DNA from: Oscillospiraceae bacterium
GTDB taxonomy: Bacteria; Bacillota_A; Clostridia; Oscillospirales; Ruminococcaceae
Length of the DNA stretch: 12,435 nucleotides
Assembly (NCBI GenBank): GCA_017400025.1
Contig: JAFQAF010000143.1
Location: 1-12,435 of the forward strand
Reading direction: 5' to 3'
The notes below the pieces were generated by a model, which saw only the letters and a list, made by a program, of their open reading frames with translations, searched no databases and had not been told where the DNA came from. Each line of letters begins with the position of its first letter. The stretch's first letter is position 1. A program made the translations under genes and the position numbers. Positions 6,521 through 12,435 of the stretch are shown piece by piece.

Positions 6521-6549
6521 ATTATAAGTTATCGTTAACTTTTTATCAA
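6521..6549 (-). promoter_or_regulatory. Near-consensus promoter of the flavoprotein reductase
   Basis: On the minus strand TTGATA (6549-6544) and TATAAT (6526-6521) are separated by exactly 17 bases. The transcript should begin near 6514 with a leader of about 36 bases. Strength agrees with the gene's highly adapted codons. Confidence 0.8.
6526..6541. promoter_or_regulatory. Candidate operator: palindrome in the spacer of the reductase promoter
   Basis: AAGTTATCGTTAACTT has six-base inverted half-sites (AAGTTA/TAACTT) around TCGT. It sits between the -35 and -10 boxes, touching the -10. A dimeric repressor bound here would block RNA polymerase. The binding protein is unknown, and short AT-rich palindromes can arise by chance. 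Confidence 0.45.
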
Positions 6550-6699
6550 TTGCTTTTCTGCACAAACATACAAGGCTTTGATTCGGTTTTTTGTATATTA
6601 AGCATAAATCATTTATTATGTTACATATACAATACTATAGATATAAATAATTTGTATAATAAATAATATCATAGGTTATTATTTATTTTATAAGCAAAC
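6550..6699. other. AT-rich gene-free stretch upstream of the reductase
   Basis: This stretch is strongly AT-rich and holds no credible gene. An 11-bp AT-only inverted repeat (6658-6668 with 6677-6687, nine-base gap) lies near its left-gene side. It may form upstream promoter sequence for the reductase or a spacer after the suf terminator. I see no further motif. Confidence 0.4.
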
Positions 6700-6725
6700 A
6701 AAAGACGCCTTTAAAGGCGTCTTTT
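6700..6725 (-). terminator. Terminator of the sufC-sufB-like operon
   Basis: The 26 bases form a perfect palindrome (13-base arms with GACGCC/GGCGTC cores). Read on the minus strand it ends TTTTGTTTG. It lies 15 bases past the stop of the SufB-like gene. It is also T-rich on the plus strand, so it could work in both directions. Confidence 0.85.
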
Positions 6726-6740
6726 TTCATCTGTTTTATA

Positions 6741-7670
6741 TTATTTAAGGAAGCCGGAAATAATCTGCTCTTCTGCCTCTTTTTCAGAAAGGCCCAGAGT
6801 CATCAGCTTGATAAGCTGTTCGCCGGCAATTTTGCCGATGGCGGCTTCGTGGATAAGGCTGGCCTCTGTATGGTTTGCCTTGATTTCCGGAATGGCTGTA
6901 ACCTTTGCGCTGTTCATAACAATGGCATCACATTCTGTGTGGCCGTTGCAGGCGTTGTTGCCGTATACACGGGAGATGAATTCCTGGTAGGATTCGTCCT
7001 GTGCAACAGAGCGGGAAACCACGTGTGCAGAGCTGTTTTCGCCGTAAAGGTCGATTTCAAACTCTGTGATAGCCTTCTGTGTGCCATGTGTCAGCAGTTT
7101 TTCGCCTACGATAAGTGTGGCGCCGTCTGCCAGTTTTGCCACAGTTTTGCGGTTTGTGGAGTCCACGCCGCGAATCTGTGCTGTTTCCATTTCAAAATAG
7201 CTGTTTTCGCCCATTTCGATAACAGTTACAGGGTTCATGATTTTTTCGCCGCGGCCGTCGCCGTAGCCATAATGTTTTTCCACATATTTTACCTTTGCAT
7301 TTTTGCCGATGAAAAAGCTGTGGATACCGTCGTGCTTGCTGGCAAGGTCGCCGCCGTTGTGGATGCCGCAGCCTGCAACAATAACAACATCGCAGTCATC
7401 ACCGATGTGGAAATCGTTGTATACCATTTCTTCGATGCCGCTTTCAGACAGCAGCACAGGAATGTGGATACTTTCATTTTTTGTGCCCGGCTTGATAATG
7501 ATATCAATGCCGTCCTTGTCTTCTTTGGACACAATGTCTATATTGGCTGTTGTGTTGCGTGCAGCAGCCCGGCCGTTTGTACGGATATTGTAAGCACCTG
7601 CAGGCACATCGTGAAGGTCTGCCACCTGTTCAAGCAGGTTAAGCTGAATTTTATCAAGTTTCATTGCCAT
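6741..7670 (-). CDS. Short SufB/SufD-family Fe-S cluster scaffold protein
   Basis: A 309-residue member of the SufBD core family, much shorter than SufB (about 470) or SufD (about 430). The beta-helix core is visible, with the C-terminal signature NGHTECDAIVMN...ANHTEASLIHEAAIGKI near 238-285. The Cys of ECD aligns with the cluster-building Cys405 of E. coli SufB, and HEA carries the equivalent of Glu434 (alignment from memory). A second Cys occurs in VAGCGIHNGG. Such short proteins pair with SufC in the minimal two-gene form of SUF found in anaerobic archaea and Clostridia. The ATG at 7670 lies three bases after the sufC stop and its AAGGAG ribosome site overlaps the last sufC codons, so translation is probably coupled. 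No cysteine desulfurase or SufU lies alongside. The stop is followed by a terminator. Confidence 0.88.
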   Translation of the reverse strand: MAMKLDKIQLNLLEQVADLHDVPAGAYNIRTNGRAAARNTTANIDIVSKEDKDGIDIIIKPGTKNESIHIPVLLSESGIEEMVYNDFHIGDDCDVVIVAGCGIHNGGDLASKHDGIHSFFIGKNAKVKYVEKHYGYGDGRGEKIMNPVTVIEMGENSYFEMETAQIRGVDSTNRKTVAKLADGATLIVGEKLLTHGTQKAITEFEIDLYGENSSAHVVSRSVAQDESYQEFISRVYGNNACNGHTECDAIVMNSAKVTAIPEIKANHTEASLIHEAAIGKIAGEQLIKLMTLGLSEKEAEEQIISGFLK

Positions 7671-7673
7671 AGT

Positions 7674-8387
7674 TTACTCCTTTATCTGCGGACATACACC
7701 GCCGCCCAGAATATTTGGCATTACTTCTTCTTTGGAGCCAATCTGTGCGATTTCGCCGTTTTTCAGCAGAACAATTTTGTCTGCAATATCCAGAATTCTT
7801 TCCTGGTGGGAAATGATGAGAATATTGCCTTTGATGCTTTCGTGCATTGCTTCAAAAACTCTTGTCAGGCTGTTGAAGCTCCACAGGTCAATGCCTGCTT
7901 CCGGTTCGTCAAAGATAGACAGCTTTGTGCTGCGTGCCAGAATCATAGCGATTTCAATTCTTTTCAGCTCGCCGCCGGAAAGGGATGCGTTTACCTCACG
8001 GTTGATGTAATCGCGGGCGCAGAGACCAACCTCTGAAAGGTATTCACAGGCTTCTGTAAAAGAGATTTTTCTGCCTGCTGCCAGGTTGATAAGGTCTTTT
8101 ACAGTGATGCCCTTGAAGCGCACAGGCTGCTGGAAAGCAAAGCTGATGCCTGCTTTTGCACGTTCTGTGATGTTCATTTCTGTAATATCTTCGCCGTCCA
8201 GGATAATCTGGCCTGATGTAGGCTGAATGATACCGGCAATGATTTTTGCCAGTGTGGATTTGCCGGAGCCGTTTGGCCCTGTGATAACAACAAATCTGTC
8301 ATCTATAGTAAGATTAACGTTTTTCAGTATTTCCTTTGTTTTGCCGTTGTCGGAAACTGAATAACAGATGTTTCTTAATTCTAACAT
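7674..8387 (-). CDS. sufC: Fe-S cluster assembly ATPase SufC
   Basis: A 237-residue ABC-type ATPase with no membrane segment. It has Walker A GPNGSGKST (about 38-46), a Q-loop in ISFAFQQPVRFKG, the ABC signature LSGGELKR (about 135-142), Walker B SIFDEPEAGID with the SufC-typical E-A-G-I-D in place of the T-x-G-L-D common in transporters, and the H-loop ISHQE. These features and the adjoining SufBD-family gene identify SufC rather than a transporter subunit. ATP hydrolysis by the SufC dimer drives shape changes in the scaffold during cluster building in the cytoplasm. It is first in the operon. The ATG at 8387 has a GGAG ribosome site. The protein is close to the usual length of about 245. 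Confidence 0.93.
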   Translation of the reverse strand: MLELRNICYSVSDNGKTKEILKNVNLTIDDRFVVITGPNGSGKSTLAKIIAGIIQPTSGQIILDGEDITEMNITERAKAGISFAFQQPVRFKGITVKDLINLAAGRKISFTEACEYLSEVGLCARDYINREVNASLSGGELKRIEIAMILARSTKLSIFDEPEAGIDLWSFNSLTRVFEAMHESIKGNILIISHQERILDIADKIVLLKNGEIAQIGSKEEVMPNILGGGVCPQIKE

Positions 8388-8431
8388 TTTGTACTCCGTA
8401 AAGTTTAGTATAGTTATAGCTTAACATTTCT

Positions 8432-8461
8432 ATTATACTACAACATATTATAAAATGCCAT
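8432..8461 (-). promoter_or_regulatory. Probable promoter of the suf operon
   Basis: On the minus strand TATAAT (8437-8432) is preceded by a partial -35 ATGGCA (8461-8456) with an 18-base spacer. A second TATAAT (8452-8447) has no good -35. Transcription from the first would begin near 8425, leaving a leader of about 38 bases. The leader contains TAGTATA (8406-8412), an inverted match to TATACTA at 8434-8440. Confidence 0.45.
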
Positions 8462-8510
8462 AGTTTAATTAAATATCAGATAAATTTTTACCGGTATACT
8501 GCAAATAATT

Positions 8511-8541
8511 CAGCCTGCACAGGCAATAAACCCGTGCAGGC
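8511..8541 (-). terminator. GC-rich hairpin, possible terminator of the dac-NlpC-pncB operon
   Basis: GCCTGCAC (8513-8520) pairs with GTGCAGGC (8534-8541), with two further inner G-C pairs across a mismatch. It lies about 93 bases after the pncB stop. The following minus-strand bases, TGAATTATTT, are only moderately U-rich, so termination is uncertain. The 246-base gap between pncB and sufC holds no gene I can support. Confidence 0.4.
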
Positions 8542-8618
8542 CGTAATTTACCAAGTATAAAGGTGGATTTATTACCTGATATTAAAATACACTAAATCAG
8601 TATATATTGCAACAGATT

Positions 8619-8633
8619 TGTGACTCTGTCACA
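8619..8633 (-). repeat. Small hairpin directly after the pncB stop codon
   Basis: TGTGAC and GTCACA form a perfect six-base inverted repeat around a three-base loop, adjoining the pncB TGA stop. There is no U run, so it is not a normal terminator. It could be a 3'-end stabiliser or chance. Confidence 0.35.
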
Positions 8634-10100
8634 TCAATGGTTTTTTTCCAGAAGGGCACGCTGTGCTTCCCACAGTTTTGTGGAAAGGTCCACATAGTAT
8701 TTGTGCGGGTATTCCAGACGTTTCAGTTCATCCCAGAGAGTATCCAGCTGTGTCATACAGTAGTGGCGTATCTGTCTGAGGGAAGGTTTTTCATAGACCA
8801 GTCTGCCTTTTTCAAAAACAGGCACAAGGAGAGGCTTGATTGTAACGTTTGTAAGTGTCTGTTTTTTCCATGGTTCCAGCGGGCTGAAAATTGTAATCTC
8901 GCTGAGCTTGGATGGGTCTTCATCGTGGATTGTGATATAGTCTGCCAGAGCCTTGCCTGTTTCATTGGAGAAAATTCTCCACACTTTTTTCTTGTAAGGA
9001 ACTGTAATTTTTTCAAAGGATTCGCTTATCTTGATTTTCGGAATATAATCTCCGCTTTCCTTGTCCTTTACTGCAACCAGCTTGTATACACCGCCCAGAA
9101 CAGGTGTAGTCCGGCTGGTGATAAGCTTTTCGCCTATGCCGAAAGAGTCAATTTTTGCATCGTTGATAAGCAGGTCACGGATGATGTATTCATCCAGTGA
9201 GTTGGAAGCCATAACTTTACAGTCAGGGTATCCGGCAGCATCCAGCATTGCACGGGCCTTTTTGGAAAGATAGGCAATATCGCCGGAGTCTATGCGCACA
9301 CCTACAGGGCGTTTACCCATTGGCTTCAGCACTTCATCAAATACCTTTATGGCGTTTGGAATACCGCTTTTTGTAACGTTGAAGGTATCCACCAACAGCA
9401 CTGTGCTGTCCGGGTAAATTTCTGCATAGCGTTTGAAGGCTTCGTATTCGGAATCAAAGCTCTGTACCCAGCTGTGTGCCATTGTGCCGGAGGCAGGAAT
9501 ACCCTGGTCACGGTCCATCATTGTATTTGATGTGGAAACACAGCCGCCTATGTATGCGGCACGGCTGCCGTAGTTGGCAGCATCCACACCCTGTGCACGG
9601 CGTGCACCGAATTCCATTACCGGGCGGCCCATTGCCGAGCGTACAATTCTGTTTGCCTTTGTGGCAATAAGTGTCTGGTGGTTGAAAATAACAAGCAAGG
9701 CTGTTTCCACCAGCTGTGCCTGGATAATAGGGCCTTCCACTATAACCTGTGGTTCTTTGGGGAATATCGGTGTGCCTTCAGGTATGGCCCATACATCACA
9801 TTCAAATCTGAAATTTTTCATATATTCCAGAAATGCTTCGCTGAAAATGCCCTTGCTTCTCAGATAATCAATGTCATTGTCTGTAAAGTGAAGGTTTGAC
9901 AGATAGTCAATAGCCTGTTCCAGGCCTGCGGCTATGGCAAAACCGCCTGCGTCCGGCACACGGCGGAAGAAAAGGTCAAAAACGCCTATGTCGTCCTTGC
10001 GGCCGCTTTCAAAAAAGCCGTTTGCCATTGTCAGTTCATAAAAGTCTGTGAGAATGGAAATGTTGCGTGGATCACTAACTTCAAATACTGAGTTTTTCAT
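8634..10100 (-). CDS. pncB: Nicotinate phosphoribosyltransferase (NAD salvage)
   Basis: A 488-residue nicotinate phosphoribosyltransferase, which joins nicotinate to PRPP with ATP use to make nicotinate mononucleotide in the Preiss-Handler route to NAD. Family marks in order are ILTDFYELTMANGFF near the start, FDLFFRRVPDAGGFAI, the EFGARRAQGVDAANYGSRAAYIGG block, SGTMAHSWVQSF with the His that is phosphorylated in this family, DTFNVTKSGIPNAI, GVRIDSGDIAYLS (PRPP/phosphate region) and FGIGEKLITS. Length is normal for the Gram-positive form. The ATG at 10100 is chosen because AGGAG lies nine bases upstream; the in-frame ATG at 10106 is too close to it. The first 20 bases overlap the end of the NlpC/P60-like gene, so translation is probably coupled. 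The stop is TGA. Confidence 0.95.
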   Translation of the reverse strand: MKNSVFEVSDPRNISILTDFYELTMANGFFESGRKDDIGVFDLFFRRVPDAGGFAIAAGLEQAIDYLSNLHFTDNDIDYLRSKGIFSEAFLEYMKNFRFECDVWAIPEGTPIFPKEPQVIVEGPIIQAQLVETALLVIFNHQTLIATKANRIVRSAMGRPVMEFGARRAQGVDAANYGSRAAYIGGCVSTSNTMMDRDQGIPASGTMAHSWVQSFDSEYEAFKRYAEIYPDSTVLLVDTFNVTKSGIPNAIKVFDEVLKPMGKRPVGVRIDSGDIAYLSKKARAMLDAAGYPDCKVMASNSLDEYIIRDLLINDAKIDSFGIGEKLITSRTTPVLGGVYKLVAVKDKESGDYIPKIKISESFEKITVPYKKKVWRIFSNETGKALADYITIHDEDPSKLSEITIFSPLEPWKKQTLTNVTIKPLLVPVFEKGRLVYEKPSLRQIRHYCMTQLDTLWDELKRLEYPHKYYVDLSTKLWEAQRALLEKNH

Positions 10101-10614
10101 AATCATACTCTCCTGCTGTTCCTTCATATATTTTTTCAAAATCAAATTTATAGAAATCCTCCGGCTGCACCAGAGAATAATCTTTTCCAAAATCCAGGAT
10201 ATCCCTGAAAAGGTAGGCCACAAAACCGGAACATGTATAATGTTTCCGCCTGTGCCATGGAATTCCGATATAGCTTGTAACCAGTCCAATTACATTGTAT
10301 CTGAATTCTGCCCTGTCGATTTCAAACTCCCGCACACGCTGCTGCAGCAGGCTGAACTCGTCATCACAGAGTGCTCCCTTAAGCACAAGGATTTTTGTGT
10401 CCGGCCACAGGCCGAAATAACCGTTGTCAATTCCCTCCGTGATAAAACCTGCAGGCAGCATCATCTTCGGATTTTTTCTGCCGAAGGAATGGAAGCTGTC
10501 CAGGCTTGGAGAGAAAGCCAACGATGCATGGCTGTAGTATTTTTTTGTAAAAGTGCGTACCATCATTGCAACGGTGGTATGGGAACGGCTTAAAACTATA
10601 TAGAATTCATTCAT
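10081..10614 (-). CDS. Permuted NlpC/P60-like (YiiX/YebB-type) papain-fold protein
   Basis: A 177-residue protein without a signal peptide. SHASLAF puts a His at residue 29 and YTCSGFVAYLF puts a Cys at residue 128. A His that comes before a T-C-S-G-F-V-A-x-L Cys motif is the arrangement of circularly permuted NlpC/P60 domains, which act as cysteine peptidases, amidases or lipid hydrolases. The family assignment rests on these motifs and overall size, so it is less certain than the neighbours. The ATG at 10614 overlaps the TGA of the carboxypeptidase as ATGA, and the 3' end overlaps the pncB start by 20 bases. Its place after a wall-processing enzyme would fit a cell-wall amide substrate, but the absence of an export signal points to the cytoplasm. 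Confidence 0.72.
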   Translation of the reverse strand: MNEFYIVLSRSHTTVAMMVRTFTKKYYSHASLAFSPSLDSFHSFGRKNPKMMLPAGFITEGIDNGYFGLWPDTKILVLKGALCDDEFSLLQQRVREFEIDRAEFRYNVIGLVTSYIGIPWHRRKHYTCSGFVAYLFRDILDFGKDYSLVQPEDFYKFDFEKIYEGTAGEYDYEKLSI

Positions 10615-11948
10615 CGTCTGTTCCTGTGTACTTTCTGCATCTTTTCATGCTTTTTGAACTGGATATATGTGTAAATAATATAAATGATAACAAGGCATAC
10701 CGAAACTGCTACTACAACCCTGAAGTACAGTGAAGAAAAGGCCTCCTGCAGTTTGCCTGCAAGGAACATTATCATACTGCGCTCCACTGTGTCGTGGCTT
10801 ACCAGCTGGCTGGTGCCCACTTTCTGGCCGGCAAGATAGTAATCAACTGTGCCGATTACATCCCCTGCTTCCACAGGCGCGCCCACATATTCGGGCAGGT
10901 TGTAGACTTTCCGGAAACTGGTTTCGTCAGCATCGTCCGGAAGAACAGACATAACCTCGTTGTCTGCATACAGCAGCAGGGTGTCTGTATCCTTTGCATA
11001 TTTCAGTGTGACATCTGTCACCGGGTAGGTAAGGGTATTGGCACTGCGCAGTGAATAGGCATCAAAGAAATAGTCCATTATTGTGGCAGTGGTGGTAAAG
11101 GCTGCAGATTTTTCCTCTGCTGTGCTGGCACCGATAACCACAAGAATGTAGTTTTCACCGTCTTTCTGGCATACAGTCACAAAGTTGTGGCCGATTTCCG
11201 GCAGTGACCCGGTTTTCATACCTCTGATATATGAGCGGTAGTACGGGGAGGTACGTCTCTGCATCCGCACTGTGGAGCGGATAAACCAGCCCCCCAGGTA
11301 TTCATATCTTTCCACATCCGGCAGCTGGTAAGTATCAGTGGTAACAATATCCATAAAGCCCGGTGTATTGTAGCAGGCCTTTGCGATAAGATACATATCA
11401 TAGGCCGATGTATAGTGATTGTCTGTAAAAAGGCCGTGGGCATTGGTGAAGTTTGTGTTTTCACAGCCCAGCTTTTTGGCCTCGTTGTTCATCATCATAC
11501 AGAAGTTTTCTATGCTGCCGTTGCCCACATAGTCTGCAAGAATGCTGGCAGCTTCGTTTGCTGACGGCAACATAAGTGCATAAAGCAGGTCACGGACGGA
11601 AAGGGTTTCCCCCTTGCGGATATCGGCAGTGGAGCCGTTGTAACCCTAGAGCTCATCATAGATATAACGGGGTGCTGTGACCATAGTACCGTCCAGGTCA
11701 TCCACATATTTCATAACAGTATAGGCTGTCAGCATTTTTGTGAGGGAAGCCGGTATATACTGTTCATCGCTGTTTTTTTCAAAGATAATTTCGTCTGTAT
11801 CAAGACTTACAAGAATATAGCTTTTGGCATTGGCTTCAAAAGGCAGCTCGTATCTGGCCTCTCCTTCAGCGGCAGCTGAAACCGTGAATACGGAAAGAGA
11901 CAGCACCACAGCCATAGCCACGCTGATGATTCTGCATATTTTTTTCAT
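10611..11948 (-). pseudogene. D-alanyl-D-alanine carboxypeptidase (PBP5/DacA type) interrupted by an in-frame TAG
   Basis: Read through one stop, this is a single frame of 445 positions encoding an S11-family penicillin-binding protein that trims pentapeptide stems outside the membrane. There is a signal peptide (residues 1 to about 27), then PASLTK with nucleophile Ser68 and Lys71, PSAN (Ser129, Asn131), RGMKTGS (Lys245-Thr-Gly), a C-terminal beta domain, and a terminal membrane helix (VVVAVSVCLVIIYIIYTYI) with a basic tail, the usual PBP5-type anchor. Codon 101 (11646-11648) is TAG, between DEL and GYNGSTADIRKGE, with the same frame open on both sides. The first part (11646-11948) has only the SxxK motif and the second (to 10611) has SxN and KTG, so neither can work alone. 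The ATG at 11573 has no ribosome site. It could be a nonsense mutation, a sequence error or a read-through codon. It overlaps the next gene as ATGA. Confidence 0.85.
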
Positions 11949-12080
11949 ATGGACATTCCTTAAGTTTTATATTAAAATATATAAAGTATATTATTTATAA
12001 TTATATGTTTCTAAATATATATTTTACCATAATTTTACCTTATAATAAAGAAAAGATAATTATTTAACAGGAGGATAAAA
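11949..12080. promoter_or_regulatory. AT-rich divergent promoter region
   Basis: The region separates the carboxypeptidase (minus) from the metallophosphoesterase (plus). For the plus gene, TATAAT at 12041-12046 is a perfect -10 without a clear -35. For the minus gene, TATACT (11990-11985) with TTAGAA (12014-12009) at 18 bases is a weak candidate; its ribosome site is AAGGA, about eight bases before the ATG at 11948. High AT content makes chance matches likely. Confidence 0.4.
12021..12039 (+). repeat. Direct repeat of ATTTTACC with 11-base period
   Basis: ATTTTACC occurs at 12021-12028 and again at 12032-12039, eleven bases apart, one base upstream of TATAAT at 12041. Tandem sites spaced by one helical turn over the -35 area are typical of OmpR/PhoB-family response regulators, and the -35 box is weak, as in activated promoters. 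The regulator is not identified. Confidence 0.4.
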
Positions 12081-12435
12081 ATGGTTTTTGTAACCGCAGA
12101 TACCCACGGGGAGCTGGAAAGGCTGACAGACAAGAAACTGAAATTCATAAAGAAATATGACACTGTGATAGTGCTGGGAGATTTCGGCTTTGTGTGGGAC
12201 GGCAGCCGTGAACAGGAAAAGAACCTGAAGAAGATTGCAAAGCTGCCTTTCAGAGTGCTGTTTATAGACGGCTACAACGAAAATTTTTCTGCCCTGGAAA
12301 AATATCCTGACACAATATTCCATAATGCACAGGCCAAGGAAATATGCCCCGGCCAGGTGTATTACATAAAGCGCGGCCAGGTGCTGGAAATCGAGGATAT
12401 GAAAATCCTCTGCTTTGGCGGTGCCGATGACTATA
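12081..12435 (+). CDS. Calcineurin-like metallophosphoesterase, 3' end beyond window
   Basis: The first 118 residues of a calcineurin-like metallophosphoesterase run off the window edge. TADTHGE gives Asp7 and His9 (D-x-H metal motif), and VLGDFGFVWDG gives Asp34 (GD motif). The third motif, normally G-N-H-(D/E), reads GYNEN at 64-68, so the usual metal-binding Asn is Tyr and the usual catalytic His is Asn. The following segment (KRGQVLEIEDMKILCFGGADDY) matches the Bacillota subfamily with R-G-Q-V-x-x-I...F-G-G-A. The likely class is a phosphodiesterase or phosphatase of unknown substrate. The ATG at 12081 follows AGGAGG at 12069-12074 by six bases. Later metal-binding His residues lie outside the window. 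Confidence 0.88.
   Translation, partial: MVFVTADTHGELERLTDKKLKFIKKYDTVIVLGDFGFVWDGSREQEKNLKKIAKLPFRVLFIDGYNENFSALEKYPDTIFHNAQAKEICPGQVYYIKRGQVLEIEDMKILCFGGADDY

Noticed and set aside
6849..8036. A 395-codon open frame on the plus strand across the SufB-like gene and sufC
   Set aside because: It spans two well-supported genes on the other strand, is Cys/Phe rich, and has no promoter or ribosome site.
8619..8633. A TGTGA...TCACA palindrome resembling a CRP/FNR site
   Set aside because: The spacer is five bases rather than the CRP six, it follows a stop codon rather than a promoter, and cAMP-CRP control is not expected in Clostridia.
11510..11707. A 65-codon minus-strand frame crossing the TAG in another phase, as a sign of a frameshift
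   Set aside because: The carboxypeptidase continues in the same phase on both sides of TAG, so no frameshift is needed; the other phase has no matching motifs.

Overview
The window looks like chromosomal DNA from a strictly anaerobic, low-to-mid GC Bacillota, most likely a gut Clostridia related to Oscillospiraceae/Ruminococcaceae. This is inferred from strong AGGAGG-type ribosome sites, sigma-A-like promoters, U-tailed hairpin terminators, Gram-positive-style lipoproteins, a two-gene SufC/SufB-like iron-sulfur system, a lipoprotein serpin of the kind known from gut Clostridia, and a secreted flavoprotein reductase with a C-terminal FMN-binding domain. No phage, insertion sequence, CRISPR array, tRNA or rRNA is visible. 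The species cannot be fixed from the sequence alone.

Layout, left to right. (1) Positions 16-1737, minus strand: a three-gene operon of a TraX-like membrane protein, a cyclase/arylformamidase-family hydrolase and a stand-alone TfoX N-terminal-domain protein. (2) Positions 1854-3615, plus strand: a conserved protein of unknown function, then a secreted lipoprotein serpin. The operon in (1) and the gene at 1854 start from divergent promoters whose -35 boxes overlap. An 18-bp hairpin between the unknown gene and the serpin buries the serpin's ribosome binding site. (3) Positions 3779-4579, plus strand: an atypical short-chain dehydrogenase with its own promoter and terminator. (4) Positions 4700-6478, minus strand: a lipoprotein fumarate-reductase-like flavoprotein with optimised codons, a near-consensus promoter and an operator-like palindrome inside that promoter. 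(5) Positions 6741-8387, minus strand: sufC followed by a short SufB/SufD-like scaffold gene, a minimal iron-sulfur cluster assembly pair. (6) Positions 8634-11948, minus strand: a tightly overlapping operon of a D-Ala-D-Ala carboxypeptidase (split by an in-frame TAG), a permuted NlpC/P60-like protein and nicotinate phosphoribosyltransferase (pncB). (7) From 12081, plus strand: the start of a metallophosphoesterase cut off by the window edge.

How the genes may work together (inference): the reductase block fits anaerobic respiration at the outer face of the membrane, where covalently held FMN would pass electrons to an organic acceptor such as fumarate. SufCB supplies iron-sulfur clusters and pncB supplies NAD, both needed by this lifestyle. 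The serpin would protect the cell surface from host or microbial serine proteases. The carboxypeptidase and NlpC/P60-like proteins point to cell-wall metabolism. None of these links is proven by the sequence.

The main points for a second look are the Shine-Dalgarno-burying hairpin before the serpin, the in-frame amber codon in the carboxypeptidase (no intact gene here ends in TAG), the divergent promoters sharing a -35 region, the palindrome inside the reductase promoter, and two enzymes with altered conserved residues (the SDR and the metallophosphoesterase). I did not find a clear, wholly new multi-gene system.
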